NCBI RefSeq assembly: GCF_000265205.3
Contig: NC_018000.1
Span: 2,728,001 to 2,792,000, forward strand
Origin: Sinorhizobium fredii USDA 257
Lineage (GTDB): Bacteria; Pseudomonadota; Alphaproteobacteria; Rhizobiales; Rhizobiaceae
Direction: 5' to 3'
DNA: 64,000 bases
Shown: one piece after another, positions 1-8,525 of the stretch
How positions within the stretch are numbered: the first letter of the stretch is position 1
How the letters are laid out: every line of letters starts with the position of its first letter
Program-made: the position numbers and the translations under genes
Notes under the pieces: generated by a model
Databases searched by the model: none
What the model saw: the letters and a program-made list of their open reading frames with translations, nothing else
Told to the model about the DNA's origin: nothing

Positions 1-24
1 GGCAGTCAGCATCAATCTGTTCAT
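1..24 (-). CDS. 5' end of an unidentified gene leaving the left edge
   Basis: Read on the minus strand, an ATG at 24-22 follows a strong purine-rich ribosome site (GGAAGGAGAAGG, just upstream of the ATG). The first codons give MNRLMLTA, which looks like the start of a signal peptide. Only eight codons are inside the window, so the product cannot be named. The call rests on the ribosome site and the start codon alone. Confidence 0.45.
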
Positions 25-463
25 ATCCTTCTCCTTCCCTCGCAATCGTTGCGTGAGCCGCAACCGCCTGGCAGCACCGATCATCCTCCCGCGACAAAGC
101 CGGGGATATTGCACCTTGGTCGTAATGGCGGGAGGGGCCGGCCAATAGTGGGCTAACCCCGAGATCAAACCCGATATCGATTGTCCCTAGGTCGTATTGC
201 GAGGCCCCGCCTGGTTGCTACCCTCGGCACGGAAAGGGAGGTTCTGTCACGCTGATCCATTCGATCTTAGCTGCGGCAGCCGATCCCGAAAAAGCCCGGC
301 GGCGCCGTTGCCGGGCCTTGCCGGTGCGGCAGAAAGCCGTTCCGGATTTTCACCCAAGCGTCGTTCCGACGAACGACGCTTGGCTCCGTGTTCGACCCGG
401 CCGTAACGGCGCCTGCAAGTGCCGGAGCGAACACACCAACTGCCTGAAGCGAATGGAGAAAAC
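25..463. other. Intergenic region upstream of pqqA
   Basis: No convincing coding frame is seen here. It separates a leftward gene start from rightward pqqA and holds one perfect hairpin (354-383). The pqqA promoter should lie in the last 200 bases, but no clear -35/-10 pair could be picked by eye. Confidence 0.5.
354..383. repeat. Perfect 13-bp inverted repeat, 4-nt loop, upstream of pqqA
   Basis: CCAAGCGTCGTTC (354-366) and its exact complement (371-383) flank the loop CGAC. The structure lies 80 bases before the pqqA start codon. No T-run follows on either strand, so it is not an ordinary intrinsic terminator. A DNA operator, an mRNA leader hairpin or a small interspersed palindrome are all possible. 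Confidence 0.7.
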
Positions 464-559
464 ATGTCCTGGCATGCACCAAAATTCATCGACGTCAGCT
501 GCGCTATGGAAATCACCCGCTACGCCCCCGCGGACGGGAGCGAGCCGGTCCTTTTTTGA
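464..559 (+). CDS. pqqA: PQQ precursor peptide PqqA
   Basis: This 31-residue peptide gene has a GGAGAA ribosome site at 455-460. The product begins MSWHAPKFIDVSCAMEITRY and ends PVLF. PqqA supplies the Glu and Tyr that are cross-linked by the radical SAM enzyme PqqE to make pyrroloquinoline quinone. The invariant Glu-x3-Tyr pair is present (E16, Y20 in MEITRY), and the length fits the family. What follows is unusual: pqqB is broken and no pqqC, pqqD or pqqE is found in the window, so this is either a relic or an orphan precursor peptide copy. Identification is from the EITRY core and the adjacent pqqB start. Confidence 0.75.
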   Translation: MSWHAPKFIDVSCAMEITRYAPADGSEPVLF

Positions 560-604
560 CGCTCCGCCAAACGTTGGTCGGCGGGCAATTCGTTAGGTCA
601 GCCA

Positions 605-711
605 ATGAAGAAAACGTCCGATCTTCGTGTCGTCGTCCTGGAGGCCGCCGCTGGCGGCGGCTTCCACAATAGAATTGCGGTTGCGGCCCCACCGCAAATA
701 CGAAGGCATAG
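605..711 (+). pseudogene. pqqB: Broken 5' end of pqqB
   Basis: From the ATG at 605 the frame reads DLRVVVLEAAAGGGF, the conserved start of PqqB (metallo-beta-lactamase fold, PQQ biosynthesis). It then leaves the family. Adding one C after position 663 restores FPQ*NCGCG, matching the PqqB consensus FPQWNCNC with the Trp codon now TAG. The gene therefore carries a 1-base deletion and a nonsense mutation close together, and no later PqqB sequence could be recognised. It sits 45 bases after pqqA, the normal pqqAB order. Identification rests on about 20 residues. Confidence 0.65.
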
Positions 712-1173
712 TTGAGATCGACTATGTGCCGGCCGACTATCACTCCAGCTATCCAAAGGCCTGCAGGATCCGGTCTGCGTTCGATCGCCGCTGTGAGAAG
801 GCTTGACGGGGAATACGGATCGGCTGCTGGCGCTGTCGTCGGCCGATTTGGTTCTCCGCGGCCGCTGAGGGAACCTGGGCGGTTTTGGCCATGCAGGCGG
901 CACGGGGCCACCGTTGGTGTCGGCGTGGAGTGCTGTTGCGCAATGATCTTGCCGGCTCTATGCTCCCATCCCGCGTCATAGTTTCCGATCGGGCTCATCG
1001 AAACACTTCGCCCATATTGTCGGCATCGCGGAAGCGGGGGCATATGCCCGACCTGCGGCCCCCGCGGCCCGCAAGGTCCATGTGTCCATCGCGGCGCTTT
1101 GGTGCGAGGAAGTTACCTACACCATCCCTCATCGTGTGTTGTGGCCGCTTGGAGGGTGAAAACCGGGAGTCGC
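712..1173. other. Decayed sequence without a recognisable gene
   Basis: All frames are broken by stops and none keeps a family signature. The stretch follows the pqqB relic and precedes the AraC gene. It may be remains of deleted pqq genes fused to another locus, but no fragment could be assigned. The AraC promoter is presumably in the last 100-150 bases. Confidence 0.4.
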
Positions 1174-2205
1174 ATGTCGGATAGCAGCACTGCACCAAAC
1201 TCGTTTCAGTTTCGCGGTTCGTCGTTCGACAGCATGATTGAAACGCTTGGCGGCGCTTTTGGCACATTTGATGCCGAGCCTATCAGCCAGGCTCGGGATT
1301 TCCGTTGGGGGATCGATTTTTCGGTGTCTGACAGCGCCGTGTTGATCACCGGTTATCATCAGACCGATTTCCAGTTCCATATCGAGCCAACCGCCGATAC
1401 GACCGAGTATTTGTCGATTGTCGTGCCTCGAAGCGGCGGCATGGGGGTGACCTATGGACCCCGTACGGCCGAGACGGGGCAAGGAGGATTGCTTCTCTAC
1501 AACAATTTCGAGCCGAACAGCGTTATCATGCGCGGCGAAGAAAACGTTGTAGACGAGCTGCTGATCAATTGGTCTGTCGTCCTGCAGACATTGGGTCAGA
1601 CTTTCGAGGCGCCTTTCGACGGCTCTCTCGACCTGTTGCCCGAGGTGAGCTTGTCTACGCCGGCCGGCCAGTTGATCGGCAATCTCACGGAAACAATCAT
1701 GGGCGGCATACGCAACAATGGCCCCCTGCTGCAGTCGCCGATCGCCATGGCGCATGTCACGCAGGCGTTGGCAGACGTGGTGGTGCGTCTGGTCCCCCAC
1801 CGGCTGTCGCATTTGCTGGAGAAGAAGCCGTGCCTGATCGCCCCTCGCCATGTGCGCCGGGCGATCGAGTTCATGCAGGCCAATATCAATCAGCCGATTA
1901 CGATGCCAATGGTCGCCGAAGCGGCGGGCGTATCTGTCCGGGCCCTCGAAACCGGCTTTCGTGCCTTCAGGGACACCACGCCCGCCGCCTATCTCCTCAG
2001 GCTTCGTCTGCGCGCAGCACGACAGGACCTGCTCGATCCCGACAACAATCAGGCAATGAGGGAGATCTGCCTGAAATGGGGCTTCTTTCATTTCGGGCGG
2101 TTTTCCGCTGTTTACAGGGCGACGTATGGCGAAAACCCTTCCGACACAAGACGGCGCGTGGGCGGCTCCAGTTGGGTGCGCTCCGAGGTTGTGAAACAAC
2201 TTTGA
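1174..2205 (+). CDS. AraC-family transcriptional regulator
   Basis: A protein of 343 residues with a C-terminal AraC/XylS DNA-binding domain. Two helix-turn-helix segments are visible: QPITMPMVAEAAGVSVRAL and, near the end, AMREICLKWGFFHFGRF. The N-terminal 220 residues form an AraC-binding-like sensor domain with no Cys or metal pattern. The start at 1174 was preferred because GGGAG lies a few bases upstream; the frame is open back to 1099. The gene converges on the betaine operon ending at 2304 and is a paralog in architecture of the AraC gene at 19506, so the two bracket the betaine island. A role as its activator is inference. Confidence 0.85.
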   Translation: MSDSSTAPNSFQFRGSSFDSMIETLGGAFGTFDAEPISQARDFRWGIDFSVSDSAVLITGYHQTDFQFHIEPTADTTEYLSIVVPRSGGMGVTYGPRTAETGQGGLLLYNNFEPNSVIMRGEENVVDELLINWSVVLQTLGQTFEAPFDGSLDLLPEVSLSTPAGQLIGNLTETIMGGIRNNGPLLQSPIAMAHVTQALADVVVRLVPHRLSHLLEKKPCLIAPRHVRRAIEFMQANINQPITMPMVAEAAGVSVRALETGFRAFRDTTPAAYLLRLRLRAARQDLLDPDNNQAMREICLKWGFFHFGRFSAVYRATYGENPSDTRRRVGGSSWVRSEVVKQL

Positions 2206-2303
2206 GAAGAGCAGCGCTTTCGAATGTACCCGAGCGAGATGGCCTGGATTCACTTTGCCGTTGTCGATCCCGTCTTGCCCGTGGGCGCGACAGCTCGCCT
2301 CCC

Positions 2304-3311
2304 TTAGCCGGAACGAAAGCCCCGAATTTCTTCGAGAAGACGGGCATCGATCTCGATCTCATCCGCGTCATTGGGCGCCTCCACAGCCGATCCGCTGCCG
2401 GGAATGTGGACCCCGAGTTCCTGCAGACGGCCGAAATGGTCAGCGCTGCGAAGCGCAAAGGATGGATCGACGGCGGCGGGGGCGATCGCGATGACCGTCA
2501 AGCCCACATTCGGGGGCTCATTGCCGGAGCGAAAATTTCCCGCATCGAGGGACCATGCTGCTCCGGAAAGTCCGGCTGACAGGACTTCGACAAGCAGTGC
2601 GATATTGGCGCCCTTGTAACCTCCAAACGGCAGGAGTGCGCCAAGAATGGCTTTGGCGGGATCGGTCGTCACTGCTCCCGCCTCATCGGTCGCCCACCCT
2701 TCGGGAATGGCGACGTTGTCTGCCGCTGCCCGAACGATGTTCACGAATGCCGTGGCGCTGGCAGCCTGATCGATAATCAGCGGAGCCTGCGGTGCCGGCA
2801 AAGGAGCCCCGAAAGCGAGTGGATTTGTCCCGAATACCGGCTTGCCGCCGGCCGCGGCGGCCATCAAAGCGTGCGCATTCGCAACGGCCATCGACACCAG
2901 GCCTTCAACGGCAAGACGTCGGACATAGTAGCCCAGCTCGCCGGCGGTGTAGCTGTTCCTCTGCGAAAAGATTGCCACGCCGAATGTTCGTGCCCGCTTG
3001 ACCAGGTCCTCGAAGGCTAGATCGAAGCCGAGCTGGGCGATTCCGCCCTTGGCGTCGGAGTGGATGAAAGCGGGCAGCGGATGCTGCATGCGCGGTTGTG
3101 CCTTTCCGTCGATGCGCCCCTCTACGAAGCTCCTCAGGTAATCGATGAAATGGGGAAGTCCCACCTCGGGCCGGCCGCGAAGCGCAGCGGACAAGGTCGC
3201 TTCGACGAGCGACTTCGCTGTCGCTGCACTTGCTCCGCATGCCAGACAGGCATCCGCTGCTATATTCCGGATTTCCGCGACAGATAGTCTTGCCTTCTCC
3301 TCCGCCATCAC
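2304..3311 (-). CDS. Ldh/malate dehydrogenase-family NAD(P)H oxidoreductase, DpkA-like
   Basis: A protein of 335 residues in the malate/L-lactate dehydrogenase family (not the classical Rossmann LDH). Family signatures include GNEPPNVG, FGTNPLAFG and LLPFGGYKGANIALLVEVL. The family contains delta1-piperideine-2-carboxylate/delta1-pyrroline-2-carboxylate reductase (DpkA), ureidoglycolate and 2,3-diketo-L-gulonate dehydrogenases. It is the last gene of a five-gene leftward operon, and its ATG overlaps the stop of the upstream flavin oxidoreductase by 4 bases. Among importer and N-demethylase genes, reduction of a cyclic imino acid such as pyrroline-2-carboxylate is the most economical guess. 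The exact substrate cannot be read from sequence. Confidence 0.85.
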   Translation of the reverse strand: MMAEEKARLSVAEIRNIAADACLACGASAATAKSLVEATLSAALRGRPEVGLPHFIDYLRSFVEGRIDGKAQPRMQHPLPAFIHSDAKGGIAQLGFDLAFEDLVKRARTFGVAIFSQRNSYTAGELGYYVRRLAVEGLVSMAVANAHALMAAAAGGKPVFGTNPLAFGAPLPAPQAPLIIDQAASATAFVNIVRAAADNVAIPEGWATDEAGAVTTDPAKAILGALLPFGGYKGANIALLVEVLSAGLSGAAWSLDAGNFRSGNEPPNVGLTVIAIAPAAVDPSFALRSADHFGRLQELGVHIPGSGSAVEAPNDADEIEIDARLLEEIRGFRSG

Positions 3312-5293
3312 AACTCCAATGCGACCTTCCTGCCTTCGTAGAATGCGTAAGGGGCTTGGCGCGGAGCCGCGCAGTCACCGATCTGAACGAATGGTGTGGC
3401 TTGAGCTGCCAACGCTTCGGCCAGCCAGTTGGCCGGCATGTTTGTCGTGGCAAGGACGAGACAATCTGCCTCGACGAAGGACTGTTCTCCGCTGTTGTGG
3501 TCCACAACTGTTGCGCCGTTGCCGTGCCATTCGAGAGCGCTGGCTTCCAACAACCATTTGACCCTGAGCTTCTTCAGGATGCGCCGAAGCGGCACGTCGG
3601 CCGTGGTGCGCTGGAGTTCCTTGCCGATGAACGGGTCCGGCGAAAGAATAATGACTTCGTGACCGTCCTCGGCGAGCTTCCACGCTGTGCCGCAGCCGCG
3701 CCAGCCCCCGCCCTCATCGAGGAGCAGGATGCGCTTTCCAGGTCTTACCTGTCGAGCCATAACGGCCTCGACGGCGAACACGTTGCCTTTCTCGAGTCCA
3801 GGCAGTGTCTCACTTGCGGGCAGCGCCTTCTGAAACCCGGTTTCAGGTGAATAGGAGCCGGTCGCGAGGATGACGGAATCGGCGCCGTAATCCTGGATAT
3901 CGGAAGCCTCCACATAACAGTTGAGACGCACATCGATTTTCAGCTTCTCCAGTTGGCGTTCATACCACTGGATGAGATTGAGGATCTGCCCGCGGCGAGG
4001 CTGCATTCCGGCGAGCAGGAAGTTGCCGCCGAGCCGGCTGGAAGCTTCCGCAAGAATAACCCTATGACCCCTTTCCGCTGCGACCCTGGCCGCTTCGAGG
4101 CCAGCCGGTCCGCCGCCCACGACGAGAACCTTCCTCGGCTCCGCCGCTGGCGTAAATCGATCGCCACCCCATTCAAATTCCCTTCCCGCGGACGGGTTGA
4201 TAAGACAGCTTATCCAGTAGTCGCGCGAACGCCTGCCCCAGCACATCTGATTGCAGGAGATGCAGCCCCGGATGTCGTCGGCACGGTCTTCGCTTGCCTT
4301 TCGCGCGAGATGGGGATCGGCTATCTGGCCGCGAACAATGGATACGAGATCCGCCGCACTTTCGCCAAGCACGGTCTCGGCATTTTCGGGCGTCCGAATG
4401 TGGCTTTCGGCGATCACCAGTGCCTTCTTTACGGTGCGTTTGAGCGTTGCCGAAAGGTCGGCCCCAAGCTTTTCGGGGTAGAGGAAGGTCGGCATCAGCT
4501 TATGGAAATCCAGATAGCCACCCGAACCGCATGTCACGTAGTCCATCAGCCCGAGTTCGTCATGAAGTTGGACGATTTCGGCAAGCTCGTCTCTGGTCAG
4601 CGCCACGCTGTAGTCCGGTTCGTCGCTGACAGCGAGGCCGATGATGAAGTCAGGCCCGCAGGTTGCCCGGATGCGGGCGAGAATTTCCCGCGACATTCTT
4701 GTGCGGTTCTCCAGCGAGCCACCCCATGCATCATCGCGACGGTTCGACCATGGCGTCCAGAACTGATCGACCATGCCGAAATAGGCGGCCCATACCTCGA
4801 TGCCGTCGAAACCAGCCTCCCGGCACCGGCGAGCTGCCTGCACGAAACCGTCGATCGTTTCCCAGATCTCCGCCTCGCTCATCGGATGCGAGCCGTCGCT
4901 ATCGTGATAGCTCGGAAAGCCCGAAGGGGACCAATGCGGATGGAAGGAGTTGTCCGAATCGCCGTGGGCACCAACATGGTAGAGCTGCTGGATGGCGACC
5001 GCTCCGTTGTCCTTGATGGCGCTCGCCACTTTCTTGAAATGCGGGATCACGCTGTCATCACAAGGTCTGAAGTTTCCACGCGTCAGGACCGCGGCGCGAT
5101 GGACTGGCATCGGTTCCACCACGATCATGGCCGCTCCGCCGATCGCCCGCTCGGCATAGTAGGCGACGTGCCGGTCTGTCGGCAGGCCGCCTTCGGCCAT
5201 GTTCGCCGTATGGGCACCGAACACGATCCTGTTTCTCAAGACGTGCGGCCCCAACCCTACGGGTGAGAACAGGCGAGGGAAGAGCTTGGACAT
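3308..5293 (-). CDS. TMADH-like flavin/iron-sulfur oxidoreductase (N-demethylase), paralog 1
   Basis: A protein of 661 residues with an N-terminal old-yellow-enzyme TIM barrel (about 1-340), a 4Fe-4S segment, and a C-terminal Rossmann NAD/FAD domain starting at VLVVGGGPAGLEAARVAAER. The cluster motif is complete: CISCNQMC, then 11 residues to the fourth Cys. Trimethylamine dehydrogenase, dimethylglycine dehydrogenase DgcA and N-methylproline demethylase StcD share this layout. The start MSKLFPRLF at 5293 was chosen because the residues upstream are not family-like. It lies between the betaine ABC importer and the DpkA-like gene in one operon. It probably removes an N-methyl group from an imported amine; the substrate is unproven. 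Confidence 0.88.
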   Translation of the reverse strand: MSKLFPRLFSPVGLGPHVLRNRIVFGAHTANMAEGGLPTDRHVAYYAERAIGGAAMIVVEPMPVHRAAVLTRGNFRPCDDSVIPHFKKVASAIKDNGAVAIQQLYHVGAHGDSDNSFHPHWSPSGFPSYHDSDGSHPMSEAEIWETIDGFVQAARRCREAGFDGIEVWAAYFGMVDQFWTPWSNRRDDAWGGSLENRTRMSREILARIRATCGPDFIIGLAVSDEPDYSVALTRDELAEIVQLHDELGLMDYVTCGSGGYLDFHKLMPTFLYPEKLGADLSATLKRTVKKALVIAESHIRTPENAETVLGESAADLVSIVRGQIADPHLARKASEDRADDIRGCISCNQMCWGRRSRDYWISCLINPSAGREFEWGGDRFTPAAEPRKVLVVGGGPAGLEAARVAAERGHRVILAEASSRLGGNFLLAGMQPRRGQILNLIQWYERQLEKLKIDVRLNCYVEASDIQDYGADSVILATGSYSPETGFQKALPASETLPGLEKGNVFAVEAVMARQVRPGKRILLLDEGGGWRGCGTAWKLAEDGHEVIILSPDPFIGKELQRTTADVPLRRILKKLRVKWLLEASALEWHGNGATVVDHNSGEQSFVEADCLVLATTNMPANWLAEALAAQATPFVQIGDCAAPRQAPYAFYEGRKVALEL

Positions 5294-5404
5294 CCGGATT
5301 CTCCGCAAGTGCGAATGAATGGAGAGGCGGCGCCGCGGTCCCCCTCGCATCAGATCTCATGGGTGCTGCGACTTCTGTCGAGCCTGAACGACGCCGCTCT
5401 GAGC

Positions 5405-6481
5405 CTACAGTGCCCTCGTCAGGGAGCCACTGCCCTGGATTACGGAGCTCTGCGAGTTGACCATCGCACCCGCGAGCTGACGCAGGTTGACCATACCAAG
5501 TTGCTTCCCGTCTTGCCTGACCACAGCGACGTCGTTATCCGGGCCGTGAGCAATCATCCGAATTGCATCCTCGATGGTGGTACCCGCCGGTATGGTCGTG
5601 CCGTTCGGCGAAAAGCCCGGATGCAAGGGCGCCATGACGGCCTCGACGTGGACGACCCTGCCCCGGTTGACCTCCTTGACGAAGTTCGCCACGTAGGCAT
5701 CCGCCGGCCACAGGACGATGTCCTGGCTGGTACCCTGCTGAATGACCTCGCCATCGCGCAGGATGGCGACCTGGTCTCCGAGCCGAAGTGCCTCGTCGAG
5801 GTCATGGGTAATGAAGACGATCGTCTTCTTGATCTCCTTCTGCAGGTCGAGAAGGACGGTCTGCATGTCCGTGCGGATCAGCGGGTCGAGAGCCGAATAG
5901 GCTTCGTCCATGAGGAGGACCGGGGCGTCGTTGGCGAGCGCCCGGGCCAGGCCGACGCGTTGCTGCATGCCGCCCGAAAGCTGATTGGGGTACCTGGTCT
6001 CAAAGCCCCTGAGACCGACGCGCTCGATCCATCTCATGGCAATCTCGACGGCCCTGGAACGCGCCATGCCCTGAATCTCGAGGCCGTAGAGCGTGTTCTC
6101 GAGCACGTTGCGGTGCGGGAGCAGCGCAAACTTCTGGAACACCATGGCGGTCTGCTGCCTGCGGAACCCGCGCAGCTCGGATTCGCTCATCTTCACGACG
6201 TCGACGCCATTGACCAGAACCTCGCCGGCCGTCGGGTCGATCAGGCGGTTGATGTGCCGGATCAGTGTCGACTTGCCCGACCCCGAGAGCCCCATGATCA
6301 CCTGGATGCACCCCGAAGGTATCTCGATGTTGATGTCCCGCAAGCCCAGGACATGCCCGTGCCGCTCGTTGAGTTCGGTCTTGGTCAGACCCTTATGGAC
6401 CGCGTCGACGTACGACTCAGCGTTGGGGCCGAAGATCTTGTAAAGGTGACGGATCTTGATGCCGCTGAAATGCTCAGCCAT
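5405..6481 (-). CDS. Betaine/proline-type ABC importer ATP-binding protein (ProV/OpuAA-like)
   Basis: A protein of 358 residues with Walker A GLSGSGKST, signature LSGGMQQR, Walker B VLLMDEA and switch His in FITHDLDEAL. About 110 C-terminal residues follow the ATPase core and form a short CBS-like region, as in ProV/OpuA and choline (ChoV) ATPases. It powers uptake of quaternary ammonium compounds with the adjacent permease and binding protein. The ATG at 6481 overlaps the permease stop by 8 bases, which indicates translational coupling. ProV proteins usually carry two CBS repeats near 400 residues; this one is shorter. Confidence 0.92.
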   Translation of the reverse strand: MAEHFSGIKIRHLYKIFGPNAESYVDAVHKGLTKTELNERHGHVLGLRDINIEIPSGCIQVIMGLSGSGKSTLIRHINRLIDPTAGEVLVNGVDVVKMSESELRGFRRQQTAMVFQKFALLPHRNVLENTLYGLEIQGMARSRAVEIAMRWIERVGLRGFETRYPNQLSGGMQQRVGLARALANDAPVLLMDEAYSALDPLIRTDMQTVLLDLQKEIKKTIVFITHDLDEALRLGDQVAILRDGEVIQQGTSQDIVLWPADAYVANFVKEVNRGRVVHVEAVMAPLHPGFSPNGTTIPAGTTIEDAIRMIAHGPDNDVAVVRQDGKQLGMVNLRQLAGAMVNSQSSVIQGSGSLTRAL

Positions 6482-7361
6482 GGACGATCTCCCGGTGCTT
6501 CTGGAGTCTCTTGCCATATGCCTGGCTGACCCGGTCGAAGATGATGGCGATGCCGACAATGGCAAGGCCGTTGAAGATTCCGAGCGTGAAATACTGGTTG
6601 GCAATCGCCTTCAGAACCGGCTGGCCGAGACCCTGGACTCCGATCATCGAGGCGATGACGACCATTGCAAGCGCCATCATGATGGTCTGGTTGATGCCGG
6701 CCATGATGGTTGGTAGTGCCAGCGGTAGTTGCACGTTCCTGAGCTTCTGCCAGCTCGACGAGCCGAAGGCGTCGGCCGCCTCGAGAACGTCCTTGTCGAC
6801 CAGACGAATGCCGAGGTCGGTAAGCCGGATCATCGGCGGGATCGCATAGATGACCACCGCGATCAGCCCCGGAACCTTGCCGATACCCAGCAGCATGACG
6901 ACGGGGATGAGATAGACGAAGCTCGGCATCGTCTGCATGACGTCGAGCACCGGGTTCACCAGCCGCTGCAACCGGTCGGACCGAGACATCAGGATGCCGG
7001 TCGGAATGCCGATGGCGATCGACAGAAGGGTGCAGACGCAGATCATCGAAACCGTCCGCATCGTGTCGTCCCACATGTCGAGATAGCCGATGGCCAGCAG
7101 GGTCACAAGACAGCCCAACACCACCTTCCAGCTCCTGCTCGCACCCCAGGCAATCGCCAGGACGATGAGCGTGATGATCGGCCAGGGCGTCTGCGTCATG
7201 AAACGTTCGGCTGCGATCAGAAAGTGCTGCAAGGGTGAGAAGAAACCCTCGATGGCATCGCCATAGGCACGCGTGAACCCACGGAATCCTTCGTCGATGG
7301 CCTTCTTCAGGCTCCGAAGGGAATCGTCGTTCATGTGCGGGAATTCATAAAACCAGTCCAT
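6474..7361 (-). CDS. Betaine/proline-type ABC importer permease (ProW-like)
   Basis: A membrane protein of 295 residues with a cytoplasmic N-terminal stretch of about 60 residues and then six or seven hydrophobic segments. The inner-membrane permease EAA loop is seen as EAADAFGSSSWQKLRNVQLP, with the IGVQGLGQPV segment after it. It forms the translocation channel with the ATPase encoded just downstream. It is separated from the binding-protein gene by 90 bases containing a strong hairpin (7416-7442), which may lower permease expression relative to the binding protein. Confidence 0.92.
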   Translation of the reverse strand: MDWFYEFPHMNDDSLRSLKKAIDEGFRGFTRAYGDAIEGFFSPLQHFLIAAERFMTQTPWPIITLIVLAIAWGASRSWKVVLGCLVTLLAIGYLDMWDDTMRTVSMICVCTLLSIAIGIPTGILMSRSDRLQRLVNPVLDVMQTMPSFVYLIPVVMLLGIGKVPGLIAVVIYAIPPMIRLTDLGIRLVDKDVLEAADAFGSSSWQKLRNVQLPLALPTIMAGINQTIMMALAMVVIASMIGVQGLGQPVLKAIANQYFTLGIFNGLAIVGIAIIFDRVSQAYGKRLQKHREIVHG

Positions 7362-7415
7362 TCGGTTCCCCTTTTTGAAGAAGCCGTCGCAGTCTTTTTG
7401 ATTTTATCGGCGAGT

Positions 7416-7442
7416 GTGCGGTGCGCCTTTGGCGCACCGCAC
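7416..7442 (-). other. Intercistronic hairpin between binding-protein and permease genes
   Basis: A perfect 12-bp stem (7416-7427 with 7431-7442) closes a 3-nt loop. It begins 10 bases after the binding-protein stop. No U-run follows in the transcription direction. Such hairpins often protect the upstream binding-protein message or partly terminate, giving excess binding protein over membrane parts. Function is inference; the structure is plain. Confidence 0.75.
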
Positions 7443-7451
7443 GCAGTTCGT

Positions 7452-8453
7452 TTAAAGCGCCGCCTTGACCTTCTCGGCGACCTCCGGAGAGACCCACTTC
7501 GTCCAGACGTCCTCGTTCTCCTCGAGGAAGTGCTTCGCACCTTCTTCGCCGCTGGCCTGGTTGTCGGTCATCCAGGCCATCAGCTTGCTGACCGTTTCGT
7601 TGCTCCAGGAGCGCTTATTGAGATAGTCCATGACCTCGGGACCGACCTTCTCCGAGAAGGGCTTGGCCACCAGCGTCACGATCGTGTCGACCGGCCACGC
7701 ACTCGGCTTCGGATCGGGGCAGTCGGCAACGGTAATGCAGCGCTTCCACTCCGCTGGGTCGTTCGGAACGCCTGGTTCCAGCTTGATCATTTCATACTTG
7801 CCGAGGAGGGCCGTCGGTGCCCAGTAGTAGCCAAGCCACCCTTGCTTGCGTTCGTAGGCCTTGGCGATAGAGCCATCGAGGCCAGCCGCCGAACCGGTGT
7901 CGACCAGCGTGAAGCCCGCCTTTTCGCCCCCGAACGCATTGTAAAGCTGCGTCGTCACCACCGTACCGCCCCAGCCCTGCGGGCCATTAAAAATAGCACC
8001 CTTCGTCGGGTCCTCCGGATCGGGGAAGAGTTCCGGGTGCTTCAGCGCATCGCCAATGGTTTTGATATCCGGATGGGCGTCGGCAATGTACTTCGGAATC
8101 CACCAGCCCTGGACGCCGCCATCGGGCAGTGGGGAACCCACCTTGATGATCCGGCCCTCGTCCGTGCCCTTCTTGACGACATCGGGCAGCAGGTCGATCC
8201 AGGCTTCCGGCGCGATGTCGGGCTGACCCTTTTCCGCCATCGAGGTGATCGTCGGCACGGTGTCGCCGATGGTTATCTCGGCACTGCAGCCGTAGCCTTC
8301 GTTGAGAATGATCTTGTCCAGGTTCGAGAGGACCTCGGCGCTCTGCCAGTTCATGCTGGCGATGGTGACGCTCCCGCACTCCGCGGCATTCGATACCGAT
8401 GCTCCACCAATGAGGCCAAACACCAGACATGTAGACGCAAGCAGCTTTTTCAT
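7452..8453 (-). CDS. Periplasmic quaternary-ammonium-compound binding protein (ProX/ChoX class)
   Basis: A protein of 333 residues with a signal peptide (MKKLLASTCLVFGLIGG to SNAAE, cleavage near residue 23). Mature sequence has the OpuAC/glycine-betaine-binding type pattern, with several Trp residues that could form the aromatic cage for a quaternary ammonium (NWQSAE, QGWWIP, NGPQGWGG, GWLGYYWAP). It is the first gene of the leftward operon that continues with permease, ATPase, flavoenzyme and reductase. Two Cys pairs in the mature part (GYGC; KRCITVADC) may form disulfides. The ligand is likely a betaine such as stachydrine, but the choice among betaines cannot be made here. Confidence 0.9.
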   Translation of the reverse strand: MKKLLASTCLVFGLIGGASVSNAAECGSVTIASMNWQSAEVLSNLDKIILNEGYGCSAEITIGDTVPTITSMAEKGQPDIAPEAWIDLLPDVVKKGTDEGRIIKVGSPLPDGGVQGWWIPKYIADAHPDIKTIGDALKHPELFPDPEDPTKGAIFNGPQGWGGTVVTTQLYNAFGGEKAGFTLVDTGSAAGLDGSIAKAYERKQGWLGYYWAPTALLGKYEMIKLEPGVPNDPAEWKRCITVADCPDPKPSAWPVDTIVTLVAKPFSEKVGPEVMDYLNKRSWSNETVSKLMAWMTDNQASGEEGAKHFLEENEDVWTKWVSPEVAEKVKAAL

Positions 8454-8525
8454 TAGACGTTCCCACTTTTTCTTTGCGGCGCTTTAGGGGGAGCGGGGTG
8501 CCGCGTTTACCCGCCCCGACGGAGG

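Noticed and set aside
712..1173. Attempt to extend pqqB or find pqqC in the decayed region
   Set aside because: No frame combination gave further PqqB or PqqC motifs; the region was left unassigned.
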